Origin: Pinus tabuliformis
Lineage: Eukaryota > Streptophyta > Pinopsida > Pinales > Pinaceae
Assembly (NCBI GenBank): GCA_031772625.1
Contig: CM062817.1
Span: 889,624,184-889,688,183, forward strand
Reading direction: 5' to 3'
Length of the DNA stretch: 64,000 bases
Positions 11,209-22,480 of the stretch are shown piece by piece (positions within the stretch are counted from its first letter, which is position 1; each line of letters opens with the position of its first letter). The notes beneath the pieces are model-generated. The model was given only the letters and a program-made list of their open reading frames with translations, was not told where the DNA came from and ran no database searches. Made by a program: the position numbers and the translations under genes.

Positions 11209-11495
11209 CTATTTCTGTATCTAGTCCTTGAAATCGCAAGCATTCAACATTTTCTTGAGAAGAGTCGGTTGACCGACTTCAGACTTTAACTGTCCTGCAA
11301 AAACGGAATCAACAAGAGATGGCGCCATCTTCTCGACAGAATTGATGATGCATTTGAGAGTCATACACTGGCTGTGTGGCTTTACCAAATACGCCCAGTA
11401 AGAATCCCAATTCAACTTAGTTAATCTTTTGATTGATTCTGCCTTTTCTTGAGCCTTCTGTCTCCAGCCTGTTTGTAGTTGCTATGCATATATAC
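11209..11495 (-). pseudogene. Right-LTR copy of the LTR ORF, block 2
   Basis: Aligns with block 2 of the left LTR. This copy keeps the Gln (CAG) where the left has TAG, and continues through LKSEVGQPTLLKKML to a TAG in place of Trp, 12 bases before the shared terminal TAG at 11209-11211. The mutations differ between the two copies, which supports an ancestrally open frame. Confidence 0.4.
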
Positions 11496-11610
11496 ATACC
11501 ATTTTGAAGATATTTCTGACAAATACCATTGGTTTTAGGATTCAAGTTTTACATGTTTACCTCTAACGTTGCTTTCTTACAAATTTTTGGGCTTACAGGT
11601 GACTGAGCAA

Positions 11611-12189
11611 TTAGAGGCTTTCCCTTTCAAGAGGTTTTATGAAACTGCCTCTGTTTCTTGATCCGGGCTTCCTTGGTGCATTTTCGCCTTTTGCACATTT
11701 TCTTTTAGTGGATATAAAGCTCAAATTTTGTGAGAATAATGATTTTGTAAGCTCTTGACCCTGAGTTTTAAATTGTCTGTTTTTGATGTCAGCGCTGTCC
11801 AGTACCCATTTAACCATGTCTGTGTATGGAAGAATTTTGGGCCTCGCCGCTATTCAATGTAAGAATGAGCAAGCTAGCTCTGTAATAGATGCCTCAGAAG
11901 ACCCTTGTGAACCTACAGTAGTCGTAACCTCCATCACCTTGGGATTCTATTCTTCAAGTAGATTATACATGCCTTCCCAAGTAGTAATACCAGCGTCTCT
12001 ATTACAGGCAATGTCTGTATATAGGGGCGTAATTTCTTTGTTGTCAGAGCTCGGAGCTTTGCCCTTCTTCCCCATAATATCCTGTATACTGCTTTGTATA
12101 ATTTTCTGTTCTCTGTTCCTGCAGTTTACAAGTGAAGTGAGAATAATGATAAGGAAAGGTGACGGGAAAGTTTTAAATGCTGAAGACAT
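11611..12189 (-). pseudogene. Right-LTR copy of the LTR ORF, block 1 (broken)
   Basis: Aligns with the 149-codon ORF of the left LTR. The start Met and first about 40 codons are kept (from about 12072); then GAG has become TAG at 11947, a His codon has become TGA near 11855, and a one-base deletion near 11690 shifts the frame. The open segment 11611-11817 still carries MVKWVLDSADIKN and GQELTKSLFS, close to the left copy. Confidence 0.45.
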
Positions 12190-12923
12190 ATAAAATACAC
12201 CACCTTACGTGAAATGACTTTTCGATAAGCACAAAACCATATTCCATTAATGACTGGCAACTAACTCATTAATTAGCATTAAAGCGCATAACCAAGCCCC
12301 GGTTTATAGAAAATACTTTTTCGAACCACGAGCCCAAAAGATCTGCGATGAAGTGAATTTGCGATTTGCTTCGCAATATCGCAAATCACAACATCGCAGA
12401 ATCGCAACATCGCAAGATTGCTAGCTCGTTATATCGGTTTATCGCATTATCGCAATATCACTTTGCCACTCTATCGCAAAATCGCAATATCGTAGGAGCG
12501 TGGCATATGACAATTTTTCGTTAATATGTTTTCTGCGAAATGCGATTTGCGATATGCGCCATCCCATATCGGTAGTTTAAAGTTTTTCAGCGTAAGTGAT
12601 TTTTTAGACATGCGATGCGATAAATGTTTTCTTAATGTGTAGTTTCGCATCACGATATCGCAATCTTAGACTTCTGCTTGTAAGGAGGTATGCATTATCT
12701 TTTTTGCGATGTGATATATCCTAAGGAATAATTCTACTTTATCATAAAACTTATTCTTTTTGATTTTTTAAAGGGTATTCTCCTAAGTTTATGATGGTAA
12801 GTTTTATTTAAAAAAGGAAGTTCAAGTACTAATTGATTTTTAAATTTTTTGACTAAGGGCCCCCACTTATTTAGTATTAGGGATAACACTAAATAAGAAG
12901 GGGGGTTGTTGCTGGCCACAACA

Positions 12924-13338
12924 CTGTTCTATTTGGTCCCTCTGCTGCCTAGTGATGTCTTCCCTCATAAAACTATGCAAACCTGCTTCCTAGGGTCTCA
13001 CCTTGCAACTTCCATTGATGATCCCAACTGCACAATCCTACTTCCTAGCGGCCTCTGCGCAATTTTTCCTGGCAATGAAGACTGTGCTTCGAAGTTCCTC
13101 AGTCAAGCCTGAGCTACGCTCTACAAAGTCTTAGTGACCAGTCTCCCTCCCTATCACTTGTAACTATGCAATGCGCAGTTGCTGGGCCCTCTTCCCAACT
13201 CGCCATCCGTCCTAGGCCGAGTCCATGGTTAACAATACATCATCTTAGACTAGGAGGTTTTTAATTTGATGTCATCTCGTCATGAGTGAATTGCAGGAAC
13301 AAGTACAATGTTAAATCATGGCAAGGATATGAAGGAGA
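12924..13338. other. Spacer between two elements, no gene recognised
   Basis: Somewhat more GC-rich than its surroundings (for example 13030-13220). No conserved motif is recognised; the longest open frame is 68 codons and looks random. It may be older non-repetitive or very decayed sequence into which the two flanking elements inserted. Confidence 0.4.
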
Positions 13339-13343
13339 TGAAG
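13339..13343. repeat. Target site duplication TGAAG (left)
   Basis: TGAAG immediately before the left LTR is repeated exactly at 19708-19712 after the right LTR, which fixes both element ends. Confidence 0.93.
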
Positions 13344-15335
13344 TGATCCAAAAATGGATCCTGGATAAACCTTTAAGTCTAGAAGACTTCATGCAAGAGG
13401 TAAAAGGTGCCAAATGGCACAATTCCTTTGTAAATCAGAGGAAAATCAAAATTGCAGGTTGCTTTCAGAAATAGTCTCATTGCAGGGATCCCTCTATTCT
13501 GAATCCAACGCAACTTAAATGGGCGAAAATAGATTTCATATGAAGAAGTTGTCATGAAATGAATCTCCCCTTGTTCTTTGAGAAAAGAGGCTAGAAACGT
13601 GAGAAAATAGCAAAATAAGGCATATTGGAGGCTTGAACAACGGTTGCACAGGGGCCATCGGATCTGGCCGATCAACGGTCCAGATCCGATCAGCAATCGC
13701 AATCGACGGTGGCAGTTAGAGGCATAAAGTGCGATCGGTCGATGCGATACCGTGATCGCCGATATTGGCATATCGCAATCGGCGAACACAATGGAGTAGG
13801 GCTTACACATATATATGCGTGATGCGATGGTGCGATCACTGAAATTGGCGGATCGCAATCGAAGCATTACATTGGAGCGGGACCATCTGTTATATGCGCG
13901 ATGCGATATATGGACCCGATGGGGTTTATTAATATAAACACATATGTTTTGAAGTTTGGAAAGTGCCAATTTCCTTTGTAAATTGCATGTTTCGTTTATT
14001 AAATGAAATATAAAGGAGTAAAGCCCAATGCGATATTACGGATATGAAAGGCTTCCGAAATGCCTTTGTATAATATTTTAAGTCCGGAGGGAGCCATTTT
14101 ACGTTAATTTTCACCGTTTCAATGTATTTTAAAATACAAAGGGAAAACCATAGAGCAGGCCAATTGCGATATGCGATAGCGATTCCCAGGTGGACCTGAT
14201 GGCACTATAAAGCAGAGTTATGAGAATTTCAAGTCCGGAAGAACAATGTTCTGCAGATTTTTCTGTGTAATGGCAACGTTCTCTGTGTAAACACAGAGCG
14301 ACCGTTTTGAAGGATTCAAAGCGTCGATAGACCCCTTCTATTACCAAATTGGTGGCATTCATCCCTGAGGGAATTTAGCAATGATTGCTAACACCCAGAG
14401 ACGGGATTTGAACGGACTGTGAATGGTTGATAGAGAGCCTGAAAGGGAAAACCAACAGGCATCGCGATTTGGCTTTTAAGCCATGAATGTCAAAGACAAA
14501 ATGGATGTTAAGTTCTTGAACGGTGGCCAGGTTGTGTTTGTTGCTGAATGCTGAAGGTAGTAGTAGCAGAGAGCCGAAATAGCAGAGCGAAAGAGAGCCA
14601 AAGAGCTGCTGCACAGAGTTGCTAAATTGTTGATGGTGGCCAAGTTGCTGAAGCTGAGCACAAGCGGGCAGCGCTGAGATAGAGCAAAAGCAAAAGAGCA
14701 GCCTACGGGGTCACTTGGAAGCCAAGTGAAAAGCCAAGAGGACTGTTTTTCTGATAGAAGGTAGAAAGAAGCCAGAGTTGAAGAGCCAAGAGCCAAAAAG
14801 CCAGAGTCAGAGCCAAGAGCTAGAACCAAGAGCTAGAACCAAGAGCCAGAGAGCCGAGAGCCAGAGCTTCAAGAGTTGAACGTAGATAAGAGCCAGAGCT
14901 TCAAGAGCCAAACAGAGATAAAATGGTGTCTGAACCCACTGTTTATGTGTAGAATAGCAGGAGTTGAGGCAAAGAGCTTGTAAAAGACTTACACCATAAT
15001 CCTAGAGAGCCTAGTTGAATTAACTAGAGCCGATGGAGACATAGCCCAAGAGTTGTTGGTGAAATCCAAATTAATATCGTTGTTTATCTGTTTGCTTTAT
15101 TGCTGCATTATCTCTGTTGCTTCATCTATTGTTGTATGCATTTATATATCAGTTTCAACACATTAATTTACAACACATAATCAGTTTAAAACAAATACAA
15201 GCATACACCCATATTTTCAAGCATTTCTTAATTCCGCATTGGTTAATCAAATAGACTTGGGAAAAATCAAGCTTTGGAAGTGGGAGAGGTTCTTGTAAGC
15301 TAGACAAGAATCCTAAGAGCCCCATTTTCAAATCA
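13344..15335 (+). repeat. 5' LTR of the gag-only element
   Basis: Starts TGATCC and ends AAATCA, followed by AG and the PBS. U3 (about 13690-13910) is rich in GCGAT/ATCGC words. The 14760-14900 stretch is an array of GAGCCA-like units. Several antisense open frames exist but none resembles a known protein. Confidence 0.93.
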
Positions 15336-15337
15336 AG

Positions 15338-15355
15338 TGGTATCAGAGCTTAAGA
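15338..15355 (+). promoter_or_regulatory. Primer binding site (initiator tRNA-Met type)
   Basis: TGGTATCAGAGCTTAAGA lies two bases after the 5' LTR. TGGTATCAGAGC is the standard plant PBS complementary to the 3' end of initiator tRNA-Met. Confidence 0.93.
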
Positions 15356-15664
15356 TTGATTAACCACACCTTCAAGGAAGGATTATATCAGAATGCTTGA
15401 TTGATAGAGCAAAGACTGCTTGTCTGAAAGGTGTTTGAACAGAAAGACACTGATTGTATGCTTATTTTGTAGACTGAGTATTTGCTGAGTTTGCAGAGGT
15501 GAAGGGAAAGCTCAGTCCAGGAAGGACAAGAAGGAGAAGGGTTGAAGGCATTCTTCTATCCCATAGGACCTCAAGGCAATCCAAAGCATAAGAGTTTTGT
15601 TGCAAGAGGTTGCTTAAACAAGCTCTTTATTTATCTTGTTGAAGTTTTTTTGTTCATTGGCATA

Positions 15665-16933
15665 ATGACAACTTCTACAAGTGGGTCCTCAAATTCTGCT
15701 CTCTTAACAAGATTCCTTGATGAAGACATGAAGCAAGAATTGTCCACCATGATGGATATGGTGAGAGAAATGTATGAGGATGGAAGGAAGAGCAGCATGC
15801 TTAGAAAGTAGCGAAATTCCATGAAGGAAGAGAAGCAGTTGCTTGCTGACAAATTGTAGGAAATGGAGAGGCAACTTCATATTGCAAATATGAACCTGAA
15901 GAGGATGCATGAGTTGGAAACACAACTCTTTATTGCCCAAGAAGCCTTAGTCAAGTACCAGCTTGAAGAAGAGGTAAGGCATTCCAATTTGTCTTCAAAT
16001 TCCTCTGAGAATGCTTATATTGGTTCTTTTGTGAAACATACTAAAGGAATAGGTTCCAAGCTAATGTCCAAGATGGGCTATGAAGGAAAGGGCTTGGGAA
16101 AGCATGCACAAGGTATTGTTGAACCAATAACGGTTGAGGAAAGGCATAAGTATTTGGGTCTTGGCTATGGATAGTCTTATGGACAGAGTTCCAAAGCTGC
16201 CATGAAAGCCATTGAAACTGTCCCAGGAAGGAGTTCCATTTCATGTCCTCTACCTCAGAAGTGTGAAGGTTGTATCCAAGAGGAATACAATAGCATGAAA
16301 CATCACTTGCAGGATGCAGGTGTTCAGAAGCACGCACTTGAACCAGAGAGTTGGGGAGACTCTAATAGCCTTGAAGAGTTTGATGGTGTTCCAAAGGGAG
16401 CCACTTCTTCATTTGCTTCACCTCCTCATGAAGGCAATAAAGGTGAAAGAGGTAGGTATAAATCTAGTTCTAATTATATTCCTTTTGATTTTGCAAAGCA
16501 TGATAAATTTCCACATATGTATGGGAAAAGAATTACATGTTCCTTTTGTGGTTTGGATAACCATGATGTTTCTAGATGTTGGAAGATAATGGCCACATAC
16601 ATGAAGCAGAAGAAGGAAAAGAAGCAAGAAGCCAAAAGTCCATTGGACAAGGAAAATCATGCTATCAAGAGGATGCACATGCAATGCACTTACTGCCATA
16701 AGCAAGGACATCTTGCTGCAAAGTTTTGGACACTGAATCCAACAATGCTTCCACCAAATCTGAAGAAAGTGGAAAGAGAAGATGGCAGAAATGGAAGTGA
16801 AGATTCCATGAATGATGTGTCTCAAAATGATTCACATGTTGATGCTGATGTGCAGGCAAGGGTAGTAACTTTGAAAGGGATTGGTAAGGAACAATTAGAG
16901 TTATTATCCGATAAAGATTACAATGTCTATTGA
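15665..16933 (+). pseudogene. gag: Gag-like protein with coiled coil, G-patch and zinc knuckles
   Basis: A single frame runs from ATG 15665 to TGA 16931-16933 (about 422 codons), interrupted by TAG at 15809, 15857 and 16172, each consistent with CAG to TAG. Residues about 15-110 are a charged heptad-like region (probable coiled coil). Residues about 125-170 form a G-patch: [20 protein letters not shown], then GIVEPI and a GLGYG end. Near residue 290 is a CCHC knuckle (CSFCGLDNHDVSRCW) and near 340 a second (CTYCHKQGHLAAKFW) whose last Cys is Phe. G-patch and knuckles are both RNA-binding, so the protein probably packages RNA. G-patches are known in betaretroviral proteases and, as I recall, in some plant gypsy polyproteins; a gag-only element with one is unusual. 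Confidence 0.85.
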
Positions 16934-17714
16934 TGCATCTATATTATATTTCATTTCAGCTTCGAAAGTACAGTGCGCTTAAGTGAAAGTTGAAGGATGA
17001 AATGCATGCATGAGAATGAGATGCATGAGCATAGGAATGCTGATGATTTCCTTATTTTGAGCATGTATGTGTAATTAACTTGCAGGGTTGATTGCTTTGA
17101 CGTGCATGTGATGCCATGTTGACTTGAAAGAAGTTAACTTGGTCTCCAAATGGAGATAATGATGAAAGTTTCATCTTTTGAAAAAGAGTCCCAATAGTCT
17201 TTTTCTACATGCTTGACTTGAAGGGTCATTTGCTTAAAGGCATGTTTTGTGGGCTTGTTGTCTAGTCCATCATTTGTATGCAGATGTAAGACATGGAGGT
17301 GTTCACAAGATGTGAAATCTATTTCTTTTGTTGAAGCAAGAGTTAGTCCATCCAGTTGTTGTCTGTATGCCTGTTGTTGTTGGCAGCTTGTCAAACAGGT
17401 ACAAATGAAAGCCTTTTGGAGTACATATAATTCACATTTGTTGAGCCACCTTGGATCAATGATCAAGGCAAATAAGCTCAAATTACCTTCTATGACCATT
17501 TGAGTAGAAGTTCTACAGGAAGCAAGGAGGAAGACAATTATTCTCAGGAAGACCAGCCAATCCGAGAAGGGAAGTGGTAATAAACTTTGGTTTAGAGGCA
17601 CTATGCAAAGGCAAGTGTAGGGAGGCTAAAAGAAGAGGGTGAGTCACTCTCATTTACTGTTCAGATCAGTATATCAGTCTTTTGGAGACCAAAAGTTTTT
17701 TTAGTGGGAAGGCA
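16934..17714 (+). other. 3' untranslated interior and polypurine tract of the gag-only element
   Basis: No protein is supported; an antisense open frame of 155 codons (17134-17601) looks incidental. GTGGGAAGGCA at 17704-17714 abuts the 3' LTR and is the likely polypurine tract. Confidence 0.6.
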
Positions 17715-19707
17715 AGATCCAAAAATGGATCCCGGATAAACCTCTAAGTCTAAAAGACTTCATGCAAGAGGTAGAAGGTGAAAAATGGCACAAATCCTTT
17801 ATAAATCAGAGGAAAATCAAAATTGCAAGCTGCTCTCATAAATAGTCTCATTGCAGGGATCCCTCTATTTTGAATCCAATGCATCTTAAATGGGCGAAAA
17901 CAGACTTCTGATGAAGAAGTTGTCATGAAAAGAAGCTTCCCTTGTTCTTTGAGAAAAGAGGCTTGAAACATGAGAAAACGACGAAATAAGGCATATTGGA
18001 GGCTTGAACAGTGGTTGCATAGGGGCCGTTGGATCAGGCCAATTAAAGGTCCAGATCTGATCAGCAATTGCAATCGACGGTGGCAGTCGGAGGCATAAAG
18101 TGCGATGGGCTGATGTGATACCATGATCGCTAATATCGACGGATCGCAATTGGCAAACACAATGGAGCAGGGCTTACACATATATACGCGTGATGCGATG
18201 GTGCGATCGTCGAAATCGGCGGATCGCAATCAGAGCATTACATTGGAGTGGGACCATGTGTTATATGCGCGATGTGATATATGGACCCGATGGGGTTTAT
18301 TAATAGAAACACATATGTTTTGAAGTCCGGAAAGCACCAATTTCCTTTGTAAATTGCGTGTTTCATTTATTAAACGAAATATAAAGGAGTTAAGCCCGAT
18401 GCGATATTACGGACCCGAAAGGGTTCCGAAATGCCTCTGTATAATGTTTCAAGTCCAGAGGGAGCCATTTTACATTAATTTTCGTCGTTTCAATGTATTT
18501 TAAAATAGAAAGGGAAAACCATGGAGCAGGCCAATTGCAATATGCGATAGTGATTCCCAGGTAGACCCGATGGCGCTATAAAGCGGGGTTATGAGGATTT
18601 CAAGTCTGGAAGAACACTGTTTTGTTGATTTTTCCGTGTAATGGCAACATTCTCTGTGTAAACACAGAGCGACCATTTTGAAGGATTCAAAGCATCGATA
18701 AACCCCTTTCGTTACCAAATAGGTGGCATTCATCCCTGAGGGAATTTAGAAATGATTGCTAACGCCCAAAGACGGGACTTGAACGGACTGTGAATGGTTG
18801 ACAGAGAGCCCAAAAGGGAAAACCAACAGGCAATGCGATTTGGCTTTTAAACCATGAATGTCAAAGACAAAGGGCTACTGATTTGTTGAATGGTGGCCAA
18901 GTTGTGTTTGTTGTTGAATGCTAAAGGTAGTAGCAACAGAGAGCTGAGAGAGTAGAGTGAAAGAAAGTCAAAGAGCTACTGCTCAGAGCTGCTAAATTGT
19001 TGATGGTGGCCGAGTTGCTGAAGCCGAGCATAAGCGGGCAGCGCTGAGATAGAGCAGAAGAAAAAGAGCAGCCTACGGGGTCACTTGGAAGCCAAGTGAA
19101 AAGCCAAGAGGACTGTTTTTCTGATAGAAGGTAGAAAGAAGCTAGAGCTGAAGAGCCAAGAGCCAAAGAGTAAGGGCCAAGAGCCAGAACCAAGAGCCAA
19201 AGAGCCAGAGTCAGAGCCAAGAGCCAGAACCGAGAGCCAGAACCAAGAGCCAGAGAGCCAAGAGCTAGAGCTTCAAGAGCCGAAGGGAGATAAAATGGTG
19301 TTTGAACCCATTGTTTATGTGTAGAACACCAGGAGTTGAGCCAAAGAGCTTGTAAAAGATTTACACCATAATCCCATAGAGCCTAGTTGAATTAACTAGA
19401 GCTCATGTAGACGTAGCCCAAGAGTTGTGGGTGAACTCCAAATTAATATGATTGTTTATGTGTCTGCTTTATTGCTGCGTTAGCTCTGCTGCTTCATCTA
19501 CTGTTGTATGCATTTATATATCAGTTTCAGCACATTAATTTACAACGCATAATCAGTTTAAAACAAATACAAGCATACATCCATATTTTCAAGCATTTCT
19601 TAATTCTGCATTGGTTAATCAAATAGACTTGGGAAAATTCAAGCTTTGGAAGTGGGAGAGGTTCTTGTAAGCTAGACAAGAAGCCTAAGAGCCCCATTTT
19701 CAAATCA
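17715..19707 (+). repeat. 3' LTR of the gag-only element
   Basis: Aligns with 13344-15335 throughout. Starts AGATCC (T to A in the terminal TG) and ends AAATCA. The GAGCCA array (about 19145-19275) differs in unit composition from the left copy, as expected for an unstable simple repeat. Confidence 0.93.
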
Positions 19708-19712
19708 TGAAG
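19708..19712. repeat. Target site duplication TGAAG (right)
   Basis: Exact repeat of 13339-13343. Confidence 0.93.
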
Positions 19713-20417
19713 AAGGAGCAAACATGCTAGAAGACTTACTTGTAGTTGGATGGACAAAAGAGGCTCATCAAGAACAAGAAAAGGGAACACATGCATGCGA
19801 CCGCGTTTCAAGACCAAGATCATTGAATACCCTACAACATCAAGCCATGCAGAGGAGAAAAGAAAGCCAATCTAAGAACACATCCATCACTCAACAACAA
19901 TAACAACTTGAAATTTCCACCACATCCAACCAATCCATGTCAACAGTGTCGTGTCAAATTGTGTCATGAGCTGTCAAAGGCCACATCATTATTATGGGCC
20001 ATATCTGTTGTAAATGGAATGTAATGTCAAGTGAAAGTCCAATGGACACACAAGAATACGAAGAGTCATGTCAGTTGAAAAGTCATAGGAAGTTGAATGG
20101 TCATGAGGGTAGTCCAAGGGTCACACGGGTCAAGCATCACCCTTGGTTATATATATCCCTCCCAATATATGAGAAAATGCTTTTTTCACCTTAGCTCCTC
20201 CCACGAAGCATTAAGAGTTTTTAGTTAGTTCTTTGAGGAGTGAGGAGTGGTTCCAATGTCCCACTACTGGGGCTAGTGATGCATGGTGTACATATGTGTC
20301 TTGGAACTTTTGCTTAATACAAAAGCCTGGTAAGGCCAACACTTTTTCATGCATGTTTTGTAGATGTTTGTAAGGCTATTCATTTGGCATTTGTAATTCA
20401 TGTTTGTTTCACATGTA
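19713..20417. other. Spacer, possible solo LTR at about 19938-20413
   Basis: Holds no gene. The segment from TGTCAACAG (19938) to TTTCACA (20413) has an LTR-like layout on the plus strand: a TATATATATCCC box near 20148, then AATACAAAAGCC and a TG-rich tail. No matching second copy or target duplication was found, so this is weak. Confidence 0.3.
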
Positions 20418-21157
20418 CTAAGATAGTTGAACTATTTTAGTTGTTTTAGTACTAACTTTTTTGGGAATGTGCTCAGCTTCCAGATGAGCACTTTTACTTA
20501 CAATTATGCTCTTCTCCCTAGATGACAGATTTGGAGGAAATATTGTAGCAACTAGATAGTTGGCCATGTCAACGAACCATGGAGAGAGCACTGAGATAGA
20601 AAATAGGTGCTCATCTGGAAACTGATCATCGACCAACCCTTCATCATCTACAAGCAAAGCAAGTTTAGACAAAAAATCTACAACTACATTTTCTTTTCTT
20701 GGCCTTTCAATGATAGTTAAATCAAACTATTATAGCAATAGCAACCATATAATGATTCTAGCATCACATTAGGCTTGTTCATCAAATATTTAATAGCTAC
20801 ATGATAAATATGCATAAAAGTTTGGTATCCAGTGATGTAGTGTTTAATTTTGTTTAAGGAGTGTACAACTAAGAGTTATTTCTCAGTGATAGTGTAGTTT
20901 AATTCAACTTTAGACAAATTTTTACTAATGAAATAAATGGCATATGGTAACTTATCATCTATTTGCCCCAAGGCTTCCCCCACAACTTTTTCGAATGCAA
21001 CAACATGGACAACTCTTGCATTCATTAAGAATTCACATTTCTCAGGAGTAAGTGAGAGGTTCATTTCAATGCATTTTCTCAGGACTTTTCCCAGATTAGA
21101 GAGATCCTCTAGGAAGTCACACCCATAAGGAGTGAAATAATTTATGTAGATCTCCAC
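20418..21157 (-). pseudogene. pol: End of RT and RNase H remnant (Athila-like)
   Basis: The upper part (21157-20876) reads VEIYINYFTPYG where RT should have YMDDFTVYG, so both catalytic Asp of the RT are lost (Asn and Tyr). It continues to LPYAIYFISKNLSKVELNYTITEK, the RNase H middle, with the stretch before it deleted. The lower part (20672-20510) matches the tether before integrase (VDDQFPDEHLF, WFVDMANYLVA). After about 20510 the similarity ends abruptly, so a deletion or later event removed the integrase and 3' LTR. Confidence 0.82.
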
Positions 21158-21877
21158 ATAGTCATGGACAAGCTCAACAACAAGGCTTAGAACTTCCCTT
21201 TGAAAAGTGGCAGGGGCATTCCATAGACTGAAAGGGAGGACCCTATAAATAAAGGTACCCTAAGGACATGTGAATGTAATCTTGTATTGATCCTTAGGGC
21301 TAATCTGAATCTGATTGTAACCACTGAATCCATCTAGGAAAGAGAAGAACTTATTCCCTACAAGACCATCGAAAACTTGATGAATGAAAGGAAAAGGGAA
21401 ATGGTCTTTCTTGGTGGCTTTGTTCATTTATATGTAATCTACACAAATCATCCATTTCCCATTATTCTTTGGGACTAAAACTAGAGGGGACACCCATTCA
21501 CTATCTAAGTTGGGGAATATGAACCATACATCCAACAACTTTTGCAACTCTTCCTTTACTATGTCCTCGAGGGCTGGGTTAATTCTCCTCTAAGGTTGAT
21601 GCACAGGTTTTCATCACTCCTTGATGTTGATGCGATGAGTACAAACCTAGGGATGCACCCCCTTCATTTCTTTATAGTTCTAAGCAAAGGCATCTAAGTG
21701 TTCTCTCAACATCTTGCACAATTTCTCTTCTTGGTTGGCCGAGAGAGAGGGGTTAATCTTCAAGATTCTATATGGGCCAAATTCTATAATTTTGACATGG
21801 GCAGGAGTTGGGTCAAATAAGCATAATTTAGTCCAATGAATACTCTCATACTCTTTCACTGGCTCATTAAGAGGCAT
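21158..21877 (-). pseudogene. pol: Reverse transcriptase remnant (Athila-like)
   Basis: Minus-strand translations in shifting frames give the RT N-terminus (FGPYRILKINPSLSANQEEK, LREHLDAFA at 21877-21680) and, near 21330, FSFLDGFSGYNQIQ. It matches the equivalent segment of the plus-strand element at 43367-43945. Several frameshifts and stops. Confidence 0.8.
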
Positions 21878-22049
21878 GTTACTGGGGGGTTGGTTCTGAA
21901 GTATCTGGTCAATGAGGTCATCTTCATCAGGTTCCCCCCTCCTATAACAACATCTAGGGTAAAAATTTGGTAGGATGTTGTATGAGACACTTCATCTTCC
22001 TCCTCCTCTTCTAGCCACTAGGGTAAGTCATGCTCAATTGATGGCTGAG

Positions 22050-22480
22050 CAAGAGGATACGATATCAATTGTTTGGATAAATGCCCCTTCTTAATGGTCA
22101 TGTTCCCAACCCTGCAACTAATGTAAGCATCAACAATGGCTAACCATGGCGTTCACAGGATGAGAGGATAGCCATTGAATTTGATTTTGGGCTAGAGAAC
22201 CAAGAAGCCAGTAGGATACTCCCAGGAGTCAATGGAGACCATTACATCCTCAAAAACTCCCTCAAGATCTACTATGGATCTATTTGCAAGTTACAACATT
22301 GTAGTGTTTTTTCTGAAGGCTCCTTGGAGGTTAAATTTTAGCATGGTTTCTTTATTCATCACATTGATGGCAACCCCAAGATTAATCAAGGTATGAGGGA
22401 GAATGATGCCATCAATGGGTACATCCACTAATGGACTTCCAAGGTCTACATATTTTGGGTAAATCACTCTCCCAACATCA
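22050..22480 (-). pseudogene. pol: Protease remnant (Athila-like)
   Basis: The minus strand reads LINLGVAINVM near 22385, where the family has LIDLGAAINIM, so the active-site Asp is Asn. It continues with LANRSIVDLEGVFEDV and a GYPLILWTPWLAIVDAYISC end, matching the protease domain at 42770-43060. Confidence 0.78.

Larger units (their letters stand above)
551..12923 (-). mobile_element. Tat-like Ty3/gypsy LTR retrotransposon, nearly full length
   Basis: Two LTRs of 2626 and 2635 bases flank a minus-strand interior that holds, in transcription order, PBS, gag, protease, an RNase H domain, RT, a second degenerate RNase H and integrase. The order and the ASYFSG and NYYPQGNG-type integrase motifs match the Tat branch of plant Ty3/gypsy elements. 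The right LTR begins TGTTG and ends CAACA. The left outer end is diverged (TGCTG, about 15 bases shorter), and no clean target duplication is seen: CTGTT follows the right end, and CTGTA lies at 553-557. Stops and frameshifts break all genes, so the copy is inactive. Confidence 0.9.
10289..12923 (-). repeat. 5' LTR of the Tat-like element
   Basis: Runs from TGTTGAAGCC to CCACAACA, ending in inverted TGTTG/CAACA. Nearly colinear with 551-3176. U3 (about 12340-12720) carries the ATCGCA/GCGAT array. The LTR-internal ORF is present but broken in this copy. Confidence 0.9.
13344..19707 (+). mobile_element. Gag-only (non-autonomous) LTR retrotransposon with G-patch protein
   Basis: LTRs of 1992 and 1993 bases, a canonical PBS, a single protein region and an exact TGAAG target duplication define a complete element. 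The 2.4 kb interior encodes one gag-like protein and no protease, RT, RNase H or integrase, so it must have moved with enzymes from another element. It fits the class called TR-GAG. The right LTR begins AGATCC where the left begins TGATCC, so the terminal T is mutated. Three in-frame TAG codons break the protein. Confidence 0.93.

Noticed and set aside
13379..13969. Antisense open frame of 196 codons in the gag-only LTR, also open at 17750-18229
   Set aside because: It runs against the element's transcription, has odd composition, overlaps the repeat-rich U3 and matches nothing I recognise; being open in both LTRs is expected from their shared sequence.
15338..15355. tRNA gene
   Set aside because: Only the short complement of a tRNA 3' end is present; it is a primer binding site.
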